Assembly (NCBI RefSeq): GCF_025465275.1
Contig: NZ_JAODNK010000003.1
Location: forward strand, 1-43,195
DNA: 43,195 nucleotides
Origin: Nocardia sp.
GTDB taxonomy: Bacteria > Actinomycetota > Actinomycetes > Mycobacteriales > Mycobacteriaceae
Direction of reading: 5' to 3'
Numbering within the stretch: position 1 is the stretch's first letter; each line of letters starts with the position of its first letter. Below are positions 8,030 through 16,509 of the stretch, in pieces. A model generated the notes under the pieces. The model had not been told where the DNA came from. It did not search any database and saw only the letters and a program-made list of their open reading frames with translations. A program made the translations under genes and the position numbers.

Positions 8030-8683
8030 GTGAAGGTGACGCGCGCCTTCAGCGGGACCTATCGCGGAACCTCCACCGATGAACGTCGCGAACAGCGCCG
8101 GCGGCGGCTCCTCGAGGCCGCACTCGACATTGTCGGGACCCAGGGTCTGGCCGCGCTGACCGTGCGCGGGGTGTGCGAGCAGGCCCGGGTCGGGCCGCGA
8201 TTCTTCTACGAATCGTTCCCGGATCTCGATGCGCTGGCGGGCGCCCTGCTCGACGAGGTGCAGCAGGCGGCGTTGGAACAGGCTCAGATCACCATGGCCG
8301 AGACGCCCGGCGAACCCGAGGACAAGATTCGGGCCGGTGTGGCCGCGCTGATCATCGCCATGACCGATGATCCGCGGCGCGCGAATATCGCCTTCGCACA
8401 GGCCTACGGCAGTGAGGCCCTCATGCGGCGGCGCTTCGCGGGCATGCGGAAGGTGGCCGAGACGATCATCGAGCAGACCCGCATGCTGCTGGACATCCCC
8501 GAGGGGCAGGACACCGCGCTCACCGCGCTGGCCCAGCTCATTACCGGCGGCGCGGCCGAGTTGATTCTGGTGTGGCTCGACGGCGGACTGAAGGTGGAGC
8601 GGCCGGTGCTCATCGAGATCGTGGCCGATTATGTGGTGGCTATGGTGGATCGGCTACCCGGGACAGCCGCGAAGCTGCGCTGA
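8030..8683 (+). CDS. TetR family transcriptional regulator
   Basis: A 217-residue protein with an amino-terminal TetR helix-turn-helix: RRRRLLEAALDIVGTQGLAA, LTVRGVCEQARVGPRFFYESF and PDLDALAGALLDEV occupy about residues 23-75. The C-terminal ligand domain is all-helical and unspecific. The start is GTG 8030; GTG 8036 is a possible alternative. It is divergent from the P450 gene with an operator cluster between, so self-control and control of the P450 are likely. Its 3' end overlaps the convergent FAD oxidoreductase gene by 44 bases. The inducer is unknown and could be a P450 substrate. Confidence 0.9.
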   Translation: MKVTRAFSGTYRGTSTDERREQRRRRLLEAALDIVGTQGLAALTVRGVCEQARVGPRFFYESFPDLDALAGALLDEVQQAALEQAQITMAETPGEPEDKIRAGVAALIIAMTDDPRRANIAFAQAYGSEALMRRRFAGMRKVAETIIEQTRMLLDIPEGQDTALTALAQLITGGAAELILVWLDGGLKVERPVLIEIVADYVVAMVDRLPGTAAKLR

Positions 8684-9965
8684 GAATCTTGTCCACCACG
8701 ATCTTCGCGGTTTCCGCGCATGCGGTGGTGCCGCCGTGCGCGTATTCCTTCACCGCGTCACCGACATTCCAGAGGTTCGGGATGGGGGTGTCGTGCGGCA
8801 GGTCGTAGCCGGAGACGGTGCGCTGTGGCGGCCAGTCGTCACGAGTGACGGCAATGGACAGGATGCGCGCCCGATCGAAGCCGTCGATCTCCCGGCTGAG
8901 ATCCTGTAGTACCAGGGCGGTTTCGGAGTCGGTATCGAAATCACCGACCGAGGGTTTCGGCACCCCGGTACCCACGTAGAGATGCCAGCCGTCGGGCGCC
9001 ATTTCGGGGCAGGTGGCGGTGAAATCCGCTACGTAGCAAAGCCGTCGGGTGTTCACGAAGCTCAGCAGCCCCGGCGCGTCGACGAGAGGTTCACGGCTGG
9101 CGAAGTTCACCGAGATCATGGCGCTGGGCAGATCACCCTGCAACACCGTGCCGATGTAGCCCGGTGAGAAGTGTTCGGGCCCTACCAGATCCAGAGTGGC
9201 CGAGGGACCGATGTCACTGATCGCGAAATCACAAGTGAGCTCGACGGTTTCGCCATTGCGCAGCAGGCTCGCGCCTGCGATGCGGCCGTTTTCGACGCGC
9301 AGCCGCGAGACCTCGGTGTCCAGCCAGACCTCTCCCCCATTGCGTTCCACCACTTCGGTGAGTGCGCGCCACAGGCCGATGGTGCCCTCCGGGCAGAAGC
9401 CGAAGTTTCCGAACGTCAACTCGGCGAAGTGGGTGAGGAAAACCCGCGCGGGCAGTTCATCCGAACTGACCGCGAAGCCCGCCCCGCACATGGCGCGAAA
9501 GACGCCCTGCACCGCAACATTTTTCGTATGCCGCCGCACCCAGTCCGCGGTGGACAGCTCGCGATCCAGAATGCCGTGCGGGCCACCGCCCTCGCGTTCC
9601 ATGGTGTCGTTCAGCAGAGGTGCGCCCTGCCGGATGAGCTGCGACAGCAGCAGACCCCAGCCGCCGCTGGTGATATCGACGGTGCGGCCGCCGATGCGAT
9701 AGAGTATCGACGGATTGGCCGGGCGCACTTCGAATTTCGCGCCGACATCGGTGAACGTCTGCTCGGTGCTACCGCCCAGTTCGACGACGATCGCACCGGT
9801 ATTGATTTTGAATCCGTCGATCTCCTCGGTGGAGGCACGACCACCGACCCGGTCCAGACGCTCGACCACCAGCGTGCGGTAGCCATGGTGCGAGAGCCGG
9901 GCAGCGGCGCAGAGCCCGCCTGCCCCCGCTCCGACAACCAGTGCGTCCCAATGGTTCTCGCTCAT
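8640..9965 (-). CDS. Phytoene-desaturase-like FAD-dependent oxidoreductase
   Basis: A 441-residue flavoprotein. The dinucleotide-binding fold is at the amino end, with GAGAGG at 12-17 followed by an acidic residue after the second strand (VVERLDRVGGRAST). This is the pattern of the phytoene desaturase/amine-oxidase-like NAD(P)/FAD superfamily. The C-terminal FAD contact is LWNVGDAVKEYAHGGTTACAET. Members desaturate or isomerise carotenoids, retinoids and other hydrophobic molecules, or have unknown roles. The gene is the second in a minus-strand pair, 22 bases after the SDR gene, so the two probably act in one pathway. No phytoene synthase is nearby, so carotenoid biosynthesis is not supported here. 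Confidence 0.87.
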   Translation of the reverse strand: MSENHWDALVVGAGAGGLCAAARLSHHGYRTLVVERLDRVGGRASTEEIDGFKINTGAIVVELGGSTEQTFTDVGAKFEVRPANPSILYRIGGRTVDITSGGWGLLLSQLIRQGAPLLNDTMEREGGGPHGILDRELSTADWVRRHTKNVAVQGVFRAMCGAGFAVSSDELPARVFLTHFAELTFGNFGFCPEGTIGLWRALTEVVERNGGEVWLDTEVSRLRVENGRIAGASLLRNGETVELTCDFAISDIGPSATLDLVGPEHFSPGYIGTVLQGDLPSAMISVNFASREPLVDAPGLLSFVNTRRLCYVADFTATCPEMAPDGWHLYVGTGVPKPSVGDFDTDSETALVLQDLSREIDGFDRARILSIAVTRDDWPPQRTVSGYDLPHDTPIPNLWNVGDAVKEYAHGGTTACAETAKIVVDKILSAASRLSRVADPP

Positions 9966-9987
9966 GGCGAGGCTCCCTAGGAAAGGC

Positions 9988-10851
9988 TCAACCGGCGGGG
10001 TTCACCCCGGGTTGAGCGTCGGCCATATCGGTGATGCGACTCCAATTCTCCCGTACCTCATCGATACTCGGGACATCCGGGAACAACACCGGCTTATTGG
10101 CGAACAGCTGTACACGTTGTACAGAACCTCCGCCCACAATCAGTACGACACCGGTGTCGTCACACTCCTGGCTCAGCAGATAGCCGACTACCGGAGCGAC
10201 ATGCGCCGGTGGAAGCCGTTGCAGCAGATCGGCAGGCGCGACATCTGTGGTCATGCGCGTGGCGGCCATCGGGGCGACGGCATTGACGGTGATGTCGTAC
10301 TTGCCGCCCTCGATGGCGAGGGTATTGAGCAGGCCGACCAGCCCCAGTTTGGCTGCGCCGTAATTGGCTTGGCCGAAGTTCCCGAAGAGGCCGGAGGTGG
10401 AGGTCGCCATGACGATCCGGCCGTGACCCTGTTCGCGGAAGTGCCCCCAGGCCGCGTGCGTGACGTGGTACGCGCCGAACAGGTGCACCCGCAGCACAGC
10501 CTCCCAATCGTCGCGGTTCATATTGGCGAAGCTGGTATCCCGCAGGATCCCGGCGTTGTTGAGAACGCCGTGTATCGCACCGAATTCGTCGAGCGCGGTG
10601 CGGACGAGGGAGGCGGCGCCCTCTTCGGTGGCGACACTGTCGTAGTTGGCGACAGCCGTTCCGCCGGCCGCGCGAATCTCGGCTACCACGGCATCCGCCA
10701 CGGCAGTGCCGGATCCGGTACCGTCGCGATTGGCCCCTAAATCATTGACGACAACCAGTGCGCCCTCCCGGGCCAGCAGCCGCGCGTACTCGCGACCCAA
10801 ACCACCGCCGGCTCCGGTGACGATGACAACTCGATCGGTAAGCCCGGGCAT
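9988..10851 (-). CDS. Short-chain dehydrogenase, 3-hydroxyacyl-CoA dehydrogenase (MFE-2) type
   Basis: A 287-residue classical SDR. The cofactor motif TGAGGGLG is at 12-19, then VVVNDLG, NNAG at 98-101, catalytic Ser near 153 (TSTSG), and Tyr164-Lys168 in YGAAK. The stretches EIRAAGGTAVANYDSV and LRDTSFANMNRDDWEAV are typical of the hydroxyacyl-CoA dehydrogenase domain of peroxisomal multifunctional enzyme 2 and its bacterial steroid/fatty-acid relatives. NAD-dependent oxidation of a 3-hydroxyacyl-CoA or hydroxysteroid is likely. ATG 10851 is chosen because the family begins exactly there, although the frame is open to 11028. It is first in an operon with the FAD oxidoreductase. TAGAAT on the minus strand at 10931-10936 could be a -10 element. 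Confidence 0.88.
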   Translation of the reverse strand: MPGLTDRVVIVTGAGGGLGREYARLLAREGALVVVNDLGANRDGTGSGTAVADAVVAEIRAAGGTAVANYDSVATEEGAASLVRTALDEFGAIHGVLNNAGILRDTSFANMNRDDWEAVLRVHLFGAYHVTHAAWGHFREQGHGRIVMATSTSGLFGNFGQANYGAAKLGLVGLLNTLAIEGGKYDITVNAVAPMAATRMTTDVAPADLLQRLPPAHVAPVVGYLLSQECDDTGVVLIVGGGSVQRVQLFANKPVLFPDVPSIDEVRENWSRITDMADAQPGVNPAG

Positions 10852-11065
10852 GATGCTCCTAGGTGAGCAAGGGCGAAGAACTCCGAACTTCATTCGCCAC
10901 GTGTACGGTCGCCGCTGCCCGCCACCGTTCATTCTACGCGGCCTAAAGGTGCTGTTGACGGTGCAAATGAGCGAAACGCCTGTGCGCGCCCGCAATTCGG
11001 CGTGTGCAGGGGTGCGAAGCGGGCCCACGCTGGTATAGGTACCGGCCGGTCGATACGTTGAGGGT

Positions 11066-12064
11066 GTGACACCGCACCTCCATCAGCTGTTTCCGGATCT
11101 GACCGGCACCGTCCCGCATATCGCGCTGGGGACGAGCCCGACACCCGTGCGGCAGCTGTCCGCGCTCGACACCACCGGCGCGGACCTGTGGGTCAAGGAC
11201 GACAGCGTCTTCGGGGCGGGCGGCTGGGGCGGCAATAAGGTGCGCAAACTGGAGTGGTTGCTCCCCGATGCCCTGCGGCTCGGGCGCCGCACCATCGTGA
11301 CCGTGGGCGGACTGGGCACCAACTGGGGGTTGGCAACGGCGCTGTACGGCCGCGAGCACGGGCTGAAAACCGTTCTGGCACTGGTCGATCAGCCGGTCGA
11401 CGAGCATGTGCGCCGGCAGCTGGAACGCCTGCGCGCGTCCGGGGCGGAACTGCATTTCACGCACACCAAGGCCCGCACGATTCTCGCCGCGCCATTCATT
11501 CTGGCCCGCAACTTCTCCGGTCGGCGGCCGCCGTATCTGCTTCCCGCGGGCGGGTCCTCAGCGGTCGGAGTACTCGGCTATGTCGAGGCCGCGCTGGAGC
11601 TGGCCGCACAGATCCGGGCCGGTGAGCTGCCCGAGCCGTCGCATATCGTGACCGCCGTAGGCTCCGGTGGCACGGTGGCCGGGCTGTCGCTGGGAATGCG
11701 GATGGCGGGGTTGTCGACGCGTGTGGTCGGGGTTGTCGTGAACGACACGCTGCGCCTGGACGAGCCGACATTGACCCGGCTGGCCGATCGCACCGTGCGC
11801 CTACTGCGCGACAGGGGTGGCCGCCTGCCCGAGAACGTCTCCCCCACCGGCAATCTCGATATCGTGACCGACTGGATCGGCCCCGGCTACGGCTTTCCGA
11901 CCCCGGAAGCCACTACCGCCCAAACACTTTCGGCGAATCTGGAGCACCTGAATCTGGAGCCGGTCTACACCGCCAAGGCCATGGCCGCCTTGATGGACAT
12001 GAACGCGCACGGCCGGTTCGGGCGCGGCCCGGTCGTCTTCCTCAATACCAACGGTCCACGCTGA
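11066..12064 (+). CDS. PLP-dependent D-cysteine desulfhydrase / ACC deaminase family protein
   Basis: A 332-residue fold-type II PLP enzyme starting at GTG 11066. The PLP-lysine motif GGNKVRKLE is visible with Lys58. LWVKDDSVFGAGGWGG precedes it, and VTVGGLGTNWGLATA and TAVGSGGTVAGLSLG (phosphate-binding Gly loop) follow. This places it in the 1-aminocyclopropane-1-carboxylate deaminase/D-cysteine desulfhydrase family, which produces ammonia plus a keto acid, or ammonia, H2S and pyruvate. True ACC deaminases cannot be separated from desulfhydrases with confidence here; the general family is the safe call. The gene is monocistronic and divergent from the SDR operon across a 214-base gap with no clear operator. 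Confidence 0.87.
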   Translation: MTPHLHQLFPDLTGTVPHIALGTSPTPVRQLSALDTTGADLWVKDDSVFGAGGWGGNKVRKLEWLLPDALRLGRRTIVTVGGLGTNWGLATALYGREHGLKTVLALVDQPVDEHVRRQLERLRASGAELHFTHTKARTILAAPFILARNFSGRRPPYLLPAGGSSAVGVLGYVEAALELAAQIRAGELPEPSHIVTAVGSGGTVAGLSLGMRMAGLSTRVVGVVVNDTLRLDEPTLTRLADRTVRLLRDRGGRLPENVSPTGNLDIVTDWIGPGYGFPTPEATTAQTLSANLEHLNLEPVYTAKAMAALMDMNAHGRFGRGPVVFLNTNGPR

Positions 12065-12188
12065 CACGGTCCCGAAGCCGGGCGGCGACCTCGTCCGCGG
12101 TAACGGCCTGAGATGCGCCGGTGGGGGCCACTGCCTCCGAAACGGTACGTGCGGGCGCACACCACAGCCCGCCTCGTACGCTGTCCTC

Positions 12189-13055
12189 ATGTCGGATTCC
12201 TCAGTGGAGCGGCTGCTGGAGCTGCTCGCCGGCCGCCGAGTAGCGGTGCTGACAGGTGCGGGCATCTCCACCGACAGCGGTATCCCGGACTACCGCGGCC
12301 CGAACACACCGCCACGCAACCCCATGACCTATCAGCAGTTCGTCGGCGATCCGGTGTTCCGGCAACGCTATTGGGCGCGCAATCACGTCGGCTGGCGGTA
12401 TATGGATTCGGCACGGCCGAATGCCGGGCACCGCGCGCTGGCCAGGCTCGAACGCAGCGGCGCGGTGACCGGTCTGATCACCCAGAATGTGGACCTGCTG
12501 CACACCAAGGCGGGACAGCGTGCGGTCATCGATCTGCACGGGGTCTACGCCCGGGTGCGATGCCTGGAGTGCGCGGGGCTCACCTCGCGCATGACCCTGG
12601 CCGAACGATTGGAAGCAGCGAATCCAGGATTCGCGGAGGCGTCCACCCTCAGTGGCCTGGAGGTCGCGCCCGATGCCGATGCGGTAGTCACCGAGACCGC
12701 GAGCTTCCGTATGGTCGACTGCGACCGGTGTGGCGGGATGTTGAAGCCGGACATCGTCTACTTCGGGGAAACCGTGCCGAGGGATCGGGTGGACGAGGCC
12801 TTCGAGATGGTCGAGGAGGCGGAGGCCCTCCTGGTGGTCGGGTCGTCGCTGACCGTCATGTCAGGGCTGCGATTCGCGCGGCGCGCTGCGAAATCCGGCC
12901 GCGATGTCGTGATCGTGAATCGGGGCGCGACCCGCGGCGATGAGCTGGCCACACTCACCGTCGACGCGAATTGCTCAACGGTGCTCACCGCACTGGCCGA
13001 TGCTCTAGCGCCGCGTCAAGTAACTGCAGGTAGTGGGCTACCGGTTCCAGGGTGA
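12189..13055 (+). CDS. Sir2 family NAD-dependent protein deacylase, class II (SIRT4-like)
   Basis: A 288-residue sirtuin. The NAD-binding GAGIST is at 23-28, IPDYRG at 32-37, TQNVD at 98-102, and the catalytic His117 is in DLHG. A structural zinc site is formed by Cys125-x2-Cys128 and Cys178-x2-Cys181. KPDIVYFGE and VGSSLTV complete the Rossmann part. The long insert between the two cysteine pairs and the PRNPMTYQQF segment fit class II (SIRT4-like) sirtuins of actinobacteria. The enzyme removes acyl groups from lysines using NAD. The last 71 bases run antisense into the SARP regulator gene, so the final residues of each protein are encoded on the same DNA. Confidence 0.93.
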   Translation: MSDSSVERLLELLAGRRVAVLTGAGISTDSGIPDYRGPNTPPRNPMTYQQFVGDPVFRQRYWARNHVGWRYMDSARPNAGHRALARLERSGAVTGLITQNVDLLHTKAGQRAVIDLHGVYARVRCLECAGLTSRMTLAERLEAANPGFAEASTLSGLEVAPDADAVVTETASFRMVDCDRCGGMLKPDIVYFGETVPRDRVDEAFEMVEEAEALLVVGSSLTVMSGLRFARRAAKSGRDVVIVNRGATRGDELATLTVDANCSTVLTALADALAPRQVTAGSGLPVPG

Positions 13056-16000
13056 TCAGACCGGTGCCCGCGCCCGCGAGTTCGGCCGCAGCAGGCAGCA
13101 ATCGGTCGTGGACGCTGCGGATCAAGGACTCCTCGTCGAGTTCGAGGGCGGCACGAGCGATCAGGCAGAGCCGCAGCTCCAGCAGGAGGTCGGGAGGCGG
13201 CGCGGGCAGTGTCAGCAGGGCCTTACGCGCTTCGTCGCGGCGGTTCTGCTCCAGCAGCAGCAGCGGCCGTACCCATGGCTCGTGCGAACCCCAGTCGGTA
13301 CCGCTGTCGAAACCGAGCGGCTTGCCGTGGCGCAGGCGCACGCACAGCAGTGCCATCGAGAGCAGGCCGCGTTCCAGTCCGGGCATATCCGTACCGCGCA
13401 GGGCTGCGGCGACGGTCCGGTAGGCGGCTTCGGACTCGGCGTGGGATGCGGAAAGCGATTGCCGTAGTACGGAATACCACTGTGTGAAGACGGCGACGAG
13501 TGGGAGTCCGTAACGCTGGGCCAGAGCATCCACCGCAGCCGCGTGCTCGTCCGCCTTGTCGAAATCGGCGGCGGCGCTGTGGGCCTGGATGAGTATCAGG
13601 TGACCGAGCACCTCGAAAGTCACCAGGCCGGCGCCGCGAGACAGGGTGGTCAGGTCGAGGCCGAGGCGGGCGCGCTCGGGGGCGAGACCAGCGCGGTAGA
13701 ACGTCTGCATGAACCGCGCATCGAGCGCGAGTGCCAGCAATGCCGGGTCATCCAATTGCCGCGCGGTCGCTTCGGCCTCCGCGGCGGCCGCACGACCACG
13801 TTCGCCATCGGCATTACGCAGTTCCAAGGCGATGGTGGCCAGCAGTCGGCAGCGCAGTTCCCGCTCATCGCCGGGCAGTCGGCGCAGGGCGAGTTCGGCG
13901 GCCTGCGCGATCCGGCGAGCCGACTCCGGGTCGTCATTGTCCGTCCATACGGCAGGTACATCGAAGGCCACGATCAACCGGGCCGATAGCTCCGGGTCGT
14001 CCAGTTCCATTGCGGTCCTGAGGGTTTCCGACCGGAGCAATCTGGCCTCCGCGAGCCGCCCGGTCACCGCCAGCGCCCGCACCAGACCCATGGTCGCTTC
14101 GAGCCGGTCCCGCACCGCGCCGACACGTTCGCAGGCCACCACGGCCTGCTGCCACAGCCGAGCGGCTTCGTGCGGCGCGAACTCCCGCTCGGCCGCCAGA
14201 GCCGCGTCACGCGCGTACTTCCCCGCACGCGCCGCCGTGGCCCGCGTTCCCGCGCGACCGAAATGGTAGGCCAGCACGGCGGAGTCGACACCGGCCGCGT
14301 CCAGCAGCTCACCGACCGCCGCATGCCAGGTGGAGCGGCGGGGTGCGGAAATCTCGCCGTAGACCACATCGCGCACCACGGCGTGTGTGAAAACCACACC
14401 GGCGGAGTCCGACTCGTACAGGAACCCGGCCCGCAGCGCGGCATCCAGTGCCGACAGCACCAGGTGCTCATCCCCTGCCAGCTCCACCAGCAGCTCACGG
14501 TCCACCTCGCCGCCGATCACCGACGCCTGTTGCAGGACAGTCTGTTCGGACAGCGGCAGCGCGCCGAGCCGGTGCCGCACCACATCCCGCACACCGGCCG
14601 GAACGGCGTCGAGCGCCGCCTCACCTTCCTCGCGCAGCAGCCGGGCGAGTTCGCGGGTGAAGAAGGGATTTCCGTTCCCGCGCCGATGAATTCGGTCGAT
14701 GGCGGTACTGCCGACATCGGCCCCGGCGAGTATCCGGACCAGCTCGCCCGTCTCGGATTCGTCGAGCCCGCCGAGGTGCACTCGCACCGGCTCCCGGTGC
14801 GCCATTCGCGCCAATGCGGCGGTCAGATCCGTGTTCAGGTCGGTACTCCGATAGGTGCCCACCAGCAGCACCGGCCCGGCCACCGGCGCGATGACGAACG
14901 CGGTCAGCAGCTCCAGCGTCTCCTCCCCCGCCCAGTGCAGGTCGTCGAAGACCAGTGCCACCGGTCCGCTGCGCGCTACTTCGGCGAGGTAGCCCACCGC
15001 AGCCTGCCGCGCCAGGAACCGTGCCACCGCCGGATCACCATTCATGCTCTCCGACAACAGTTCCGGCTCCACCTCGCGACCACCGGCGGCGAGCCCAGCC
15101 ACCATCCGGGACCACGGCCAACTCGGCGGTGTACCTCGATCCGCCGGACTCGCACCCCACGCAATCGTCCACCCCTGTTCGGCGAGCGTGGCGGTGAATG
15201 TTTCAGCGAGAGCACTCTTCCCGGCGCCCTCAACCCCCGAAATCAAGACCAGCCGCGCCCTGCCCAACTCCACGCACTCCTGCACGGCCCGCTCGAGCCG
15301 ACTCAACTCACCTGTCCGCCCCACGAACAGACCTCGGCCCGGGCGCGCGCCTTCCACCCCTGCCCACCGGCCCGGAATCGGCTCGCCCGCAGCTGAATTG
15401 CCGCGCTGACCAGCACCGCGCGCAGACTGTGCGGTAAGGGGACTCGCAGGCGCCAGCTGCCCGGAAATCCGCCCCGGGATCCGTGCGGTGCCTCCCGCCG
15501 GGTCCGCCGAATCAATGCCAGCGGGCACGATTGCGTGCCGGATCGATTGTCCAAGGACAGAATTCCCCTGTCGCGCGGGCATGAGGTGCGGTGCGTGTGC
15601 GAGCATGGCGCTTTCGATCGCACGCAGCTCCGCGCCCGGGTCCACGCCGAGTTCGGTGCGCAGGGTTGCACGTACGGAGCGCAGCGCTGCGAGTGCGTCG
15701 GCCTGGCGGCCGGAGCGGTACAGGGCCAGCGCCCGAAGTTGCCACGCCTGTTCGCGCAGCGGATGGTCATGCAGGTGTGCCTCGAGCATCGTGGCCGCCT
15801 CGGCGTCGCGGCCGAGCTCCAACAGCACCCGAGCTCGCTGTTCCATTGCCAGGAGCCGCAATTCACCGAGGCGGACGATCTCACCGCGAGCCCAGCGCGC
15901 GCCCTCGAATTCGGCATAGGCGGGGCCGTGCCACAGCACCAGCGCGCTGTCGATCATGCGCAAGGCCGTGCCGAGGTCATGTCCGGCCCCGGTGTTCGTC

Positions 16001-16389
16001 GGCGCCGCATTGTTCGTCGCGCTCCGACCTGCCTCCAAATGATCTCCCGCATTCCGGACGAGCGCCTCGAAACGTTCCGCGTCCACCTGTTCCGCATCGA
16101 CCCGCAGTGCATAGCCGGGTGCGGCGGTCACGAGTATTCGGGCCGGTTGCCTGGGCGCACGATCGGGTTCGAGCGCGCGGCGCAGTGCCGCGACGAAGGT
16201 CTGGATCGTTCCCACCGCATCGCGGGGCGGCTCGTCCCAAAGATCATCGACAAGCTGGTGCACCGGCACCACCCGGCCGCGCGCGGCCAGCAGCCGGGCC
16301 AGTACCGCGCGGTGACGCGGCCCCTTCAAGGCCACGGGACCGTGCTCGTCCGCGGCCCACAGCGGGCCGAGAACTCCCAGGGTCAGCAT
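12985..16389 (-). CDS. SARP/AfsR-type regulator with AAA ATPase and TPR-like region
   Basis: A 1134-residue regulator. Residues 1-97 are an OmpR-like winged helix (LGPLWAADEHGPVALKGPRH). Residues about 103-265 are a bacterial transcriptional activation (BTAD) domain, interrupted by a short N/T/A-rich insert near 122-138. A linker of about 85 residues leads to an AAA/STAND ATPase with GVEGAGKS (Walker A, 385-392) and VALVFDDLHW (Walker B, 477-486). The long C-terminal part is helical with TPR-like repeats. Such proteins act as ATP-dependent switches that activate secondary metabolism or stress genes by binding tandem heptamers. The gene is divergent from the alpha/beta hydrolase. GCTCAGT heptamers in the gap are candidate binding sites. 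No biosynthetic cluster lies next to it. Confidence 0.9.
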   Translation of the reverse strand: MLTLGVLGPLWAADEHGPVALKGPRHRAVLARLLAARGRVVPVHQLVDDLWDEPPRDAVGTIQTFVAALRRALEPDRAPRQPARILVTAAPGYALRVDAEQVDAERFEALVRNAGDHLEAGRSATNNAAPTNTGAGHDLGTALRMIDSALVLWHGPAYAEFEGARWARGEIVRLGELRLLAMEQRARVLLELGRDAEAATMLEAHLHDHPLREQAWQLRALALYRSGRQADALAALRSVRATLRTELGVDPGAELRAIESAMLAHAPHLMPARQGNSVLGQSIRHAIVPAGIDSADPAGGTARIPGRISGQLAPASPLTAQSARGAGQRGNSAAGEPIPGRWAGVEGARPGRGLFVGRTGELSRLERAVQECVELGRARLVLISGVEGAGKSALAETFTATLAEQGWTIAWGASPADRGTPPSWPWSRMVAGLAAGGREVEPELLSESMNGDPAVARFLARQAAVGYLAEVARSGPVALVFDDLHWAGEETLELLTAFVIAPVAGPVLLVGTYRSTDLNTDLTAALARMAHREPVRVHLGGLDESETGELVRILAGADVGSTAIDRIHRRGNGNPFFTRELARLLREEGEAALDAVPAGVRDVVRHRLGALPLSEQTVLQQASVIGGEVDRELLVELAGDEHLVLSALDAALRAGFLYESDSAGVVFTHAVVRDVVYGEISAPRRSTWHAAVGELLDAAGVDSAVLAYHFGRAGTRATAARAGKYARDAALAAEREFAPHEAARLWQQAVVACERVGAVRDRLEATMGLVRALAVTGRLAEARLLRSETLRTAMELDDPELSARLIVAFDVPAVWTDNDDPESARRIAQAAELALRRLPGDERELRCRLLATIALELRNADGERGRAAAAEAEATARQLDDPALLALALDARFMQTFYRAGLAPERARLGLDLTTLSRGAGLVTFEVLGHLILIQAHSAAADFDKADEHAAAVDALAQRYGLPLVAVFTQWYSVLRQSLSASHAESEAAYRTVAAALRGTDMPGLERGLLSMALLCVRLRHGKPLGFDSGTDWGSHEPWVRPLLLLEQNRRDEARKALLTLPAPPPDLLLELRLCLIARAALELDEESLIRSVHDRLLPAAAELAGAGTGLITLEPVAHYLQLLDAALEHRPVR

Positions 16390-16416
16390 GTCCGGATCAC
16401 GATGATCGATGCTAGC

Positions 16417-16445
16417 GCTCAGTCGCTGCTGATCGATTGCTCAGT
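16417..16445 (+). promoter_or_regulatory. Candidate SARP heptamer repeats upstream of the hydrolase
   Basis: GCTCAGT occurs at 16417-16423 and 16439-16445, with a degenerate copy GCTGATC at 16428-16434. The starts are exactly 11 bp apart with 4-base spacers, the geometry known for SARP operators. GATCGAT also occurs twice nearby (16404 and 16431). The site lies between the divergent SARP and hydrolase genes. Confidence 0.45.
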
Positions 16446-16465
16446 GCCTCGGGTGAAGCTCATCT

Positions 16466-16495
16466 GGTTCGACGAGCACCCGGTTCGACGAGCAC
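16466..16495 (+). repeat. Tandem 14-bp direct repeat in the hydrolase leader
   Basis: GGTTCGACGAGCAC is repeated perfectly at 16466-16479 and 16482-16495, a 16-bp period. It ends 14 bases before the hydrolase ATG and just before its ribosome site GAGAGG. It may be a slippage duplication or part of the regulatory region. Confidence 0.8.
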
Positions 16496-16509
16496 TCGAG
16501 AGGAACATC

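Noticed and set aside
8640..9965. Carotenoid biosynthesis locus, because of the phytoene-desaturase-like enzyme
   Set aside because: No phytoene synthase or cyclase is present. The gene is paired with a hydroxyacyl-CoA-type SDR, and the superfamily covers many other reactions.
10931..10960. TTGACG (10955) as a -35 box for the PLP enzyme gene
   Set aside because: No fitting -10 element lies 16-18 bases downstream. The match is too weak in this GC-rich gap.
12065..12188. Gap before the sirtuin gene searched for an operator or small RNA
   Set aside because: I see no inverted repeat, repeat array or conserved RNA pattern beyond background.
15535..16509. Upstream extension of the alpha/beta hydrolase to a 617-residue protein
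   Set aside because: The extra 325 residues are antisense to the SARP regulator and show no domain. ATG 16510 has a good ribosome site and the hydrolase fold begins there.
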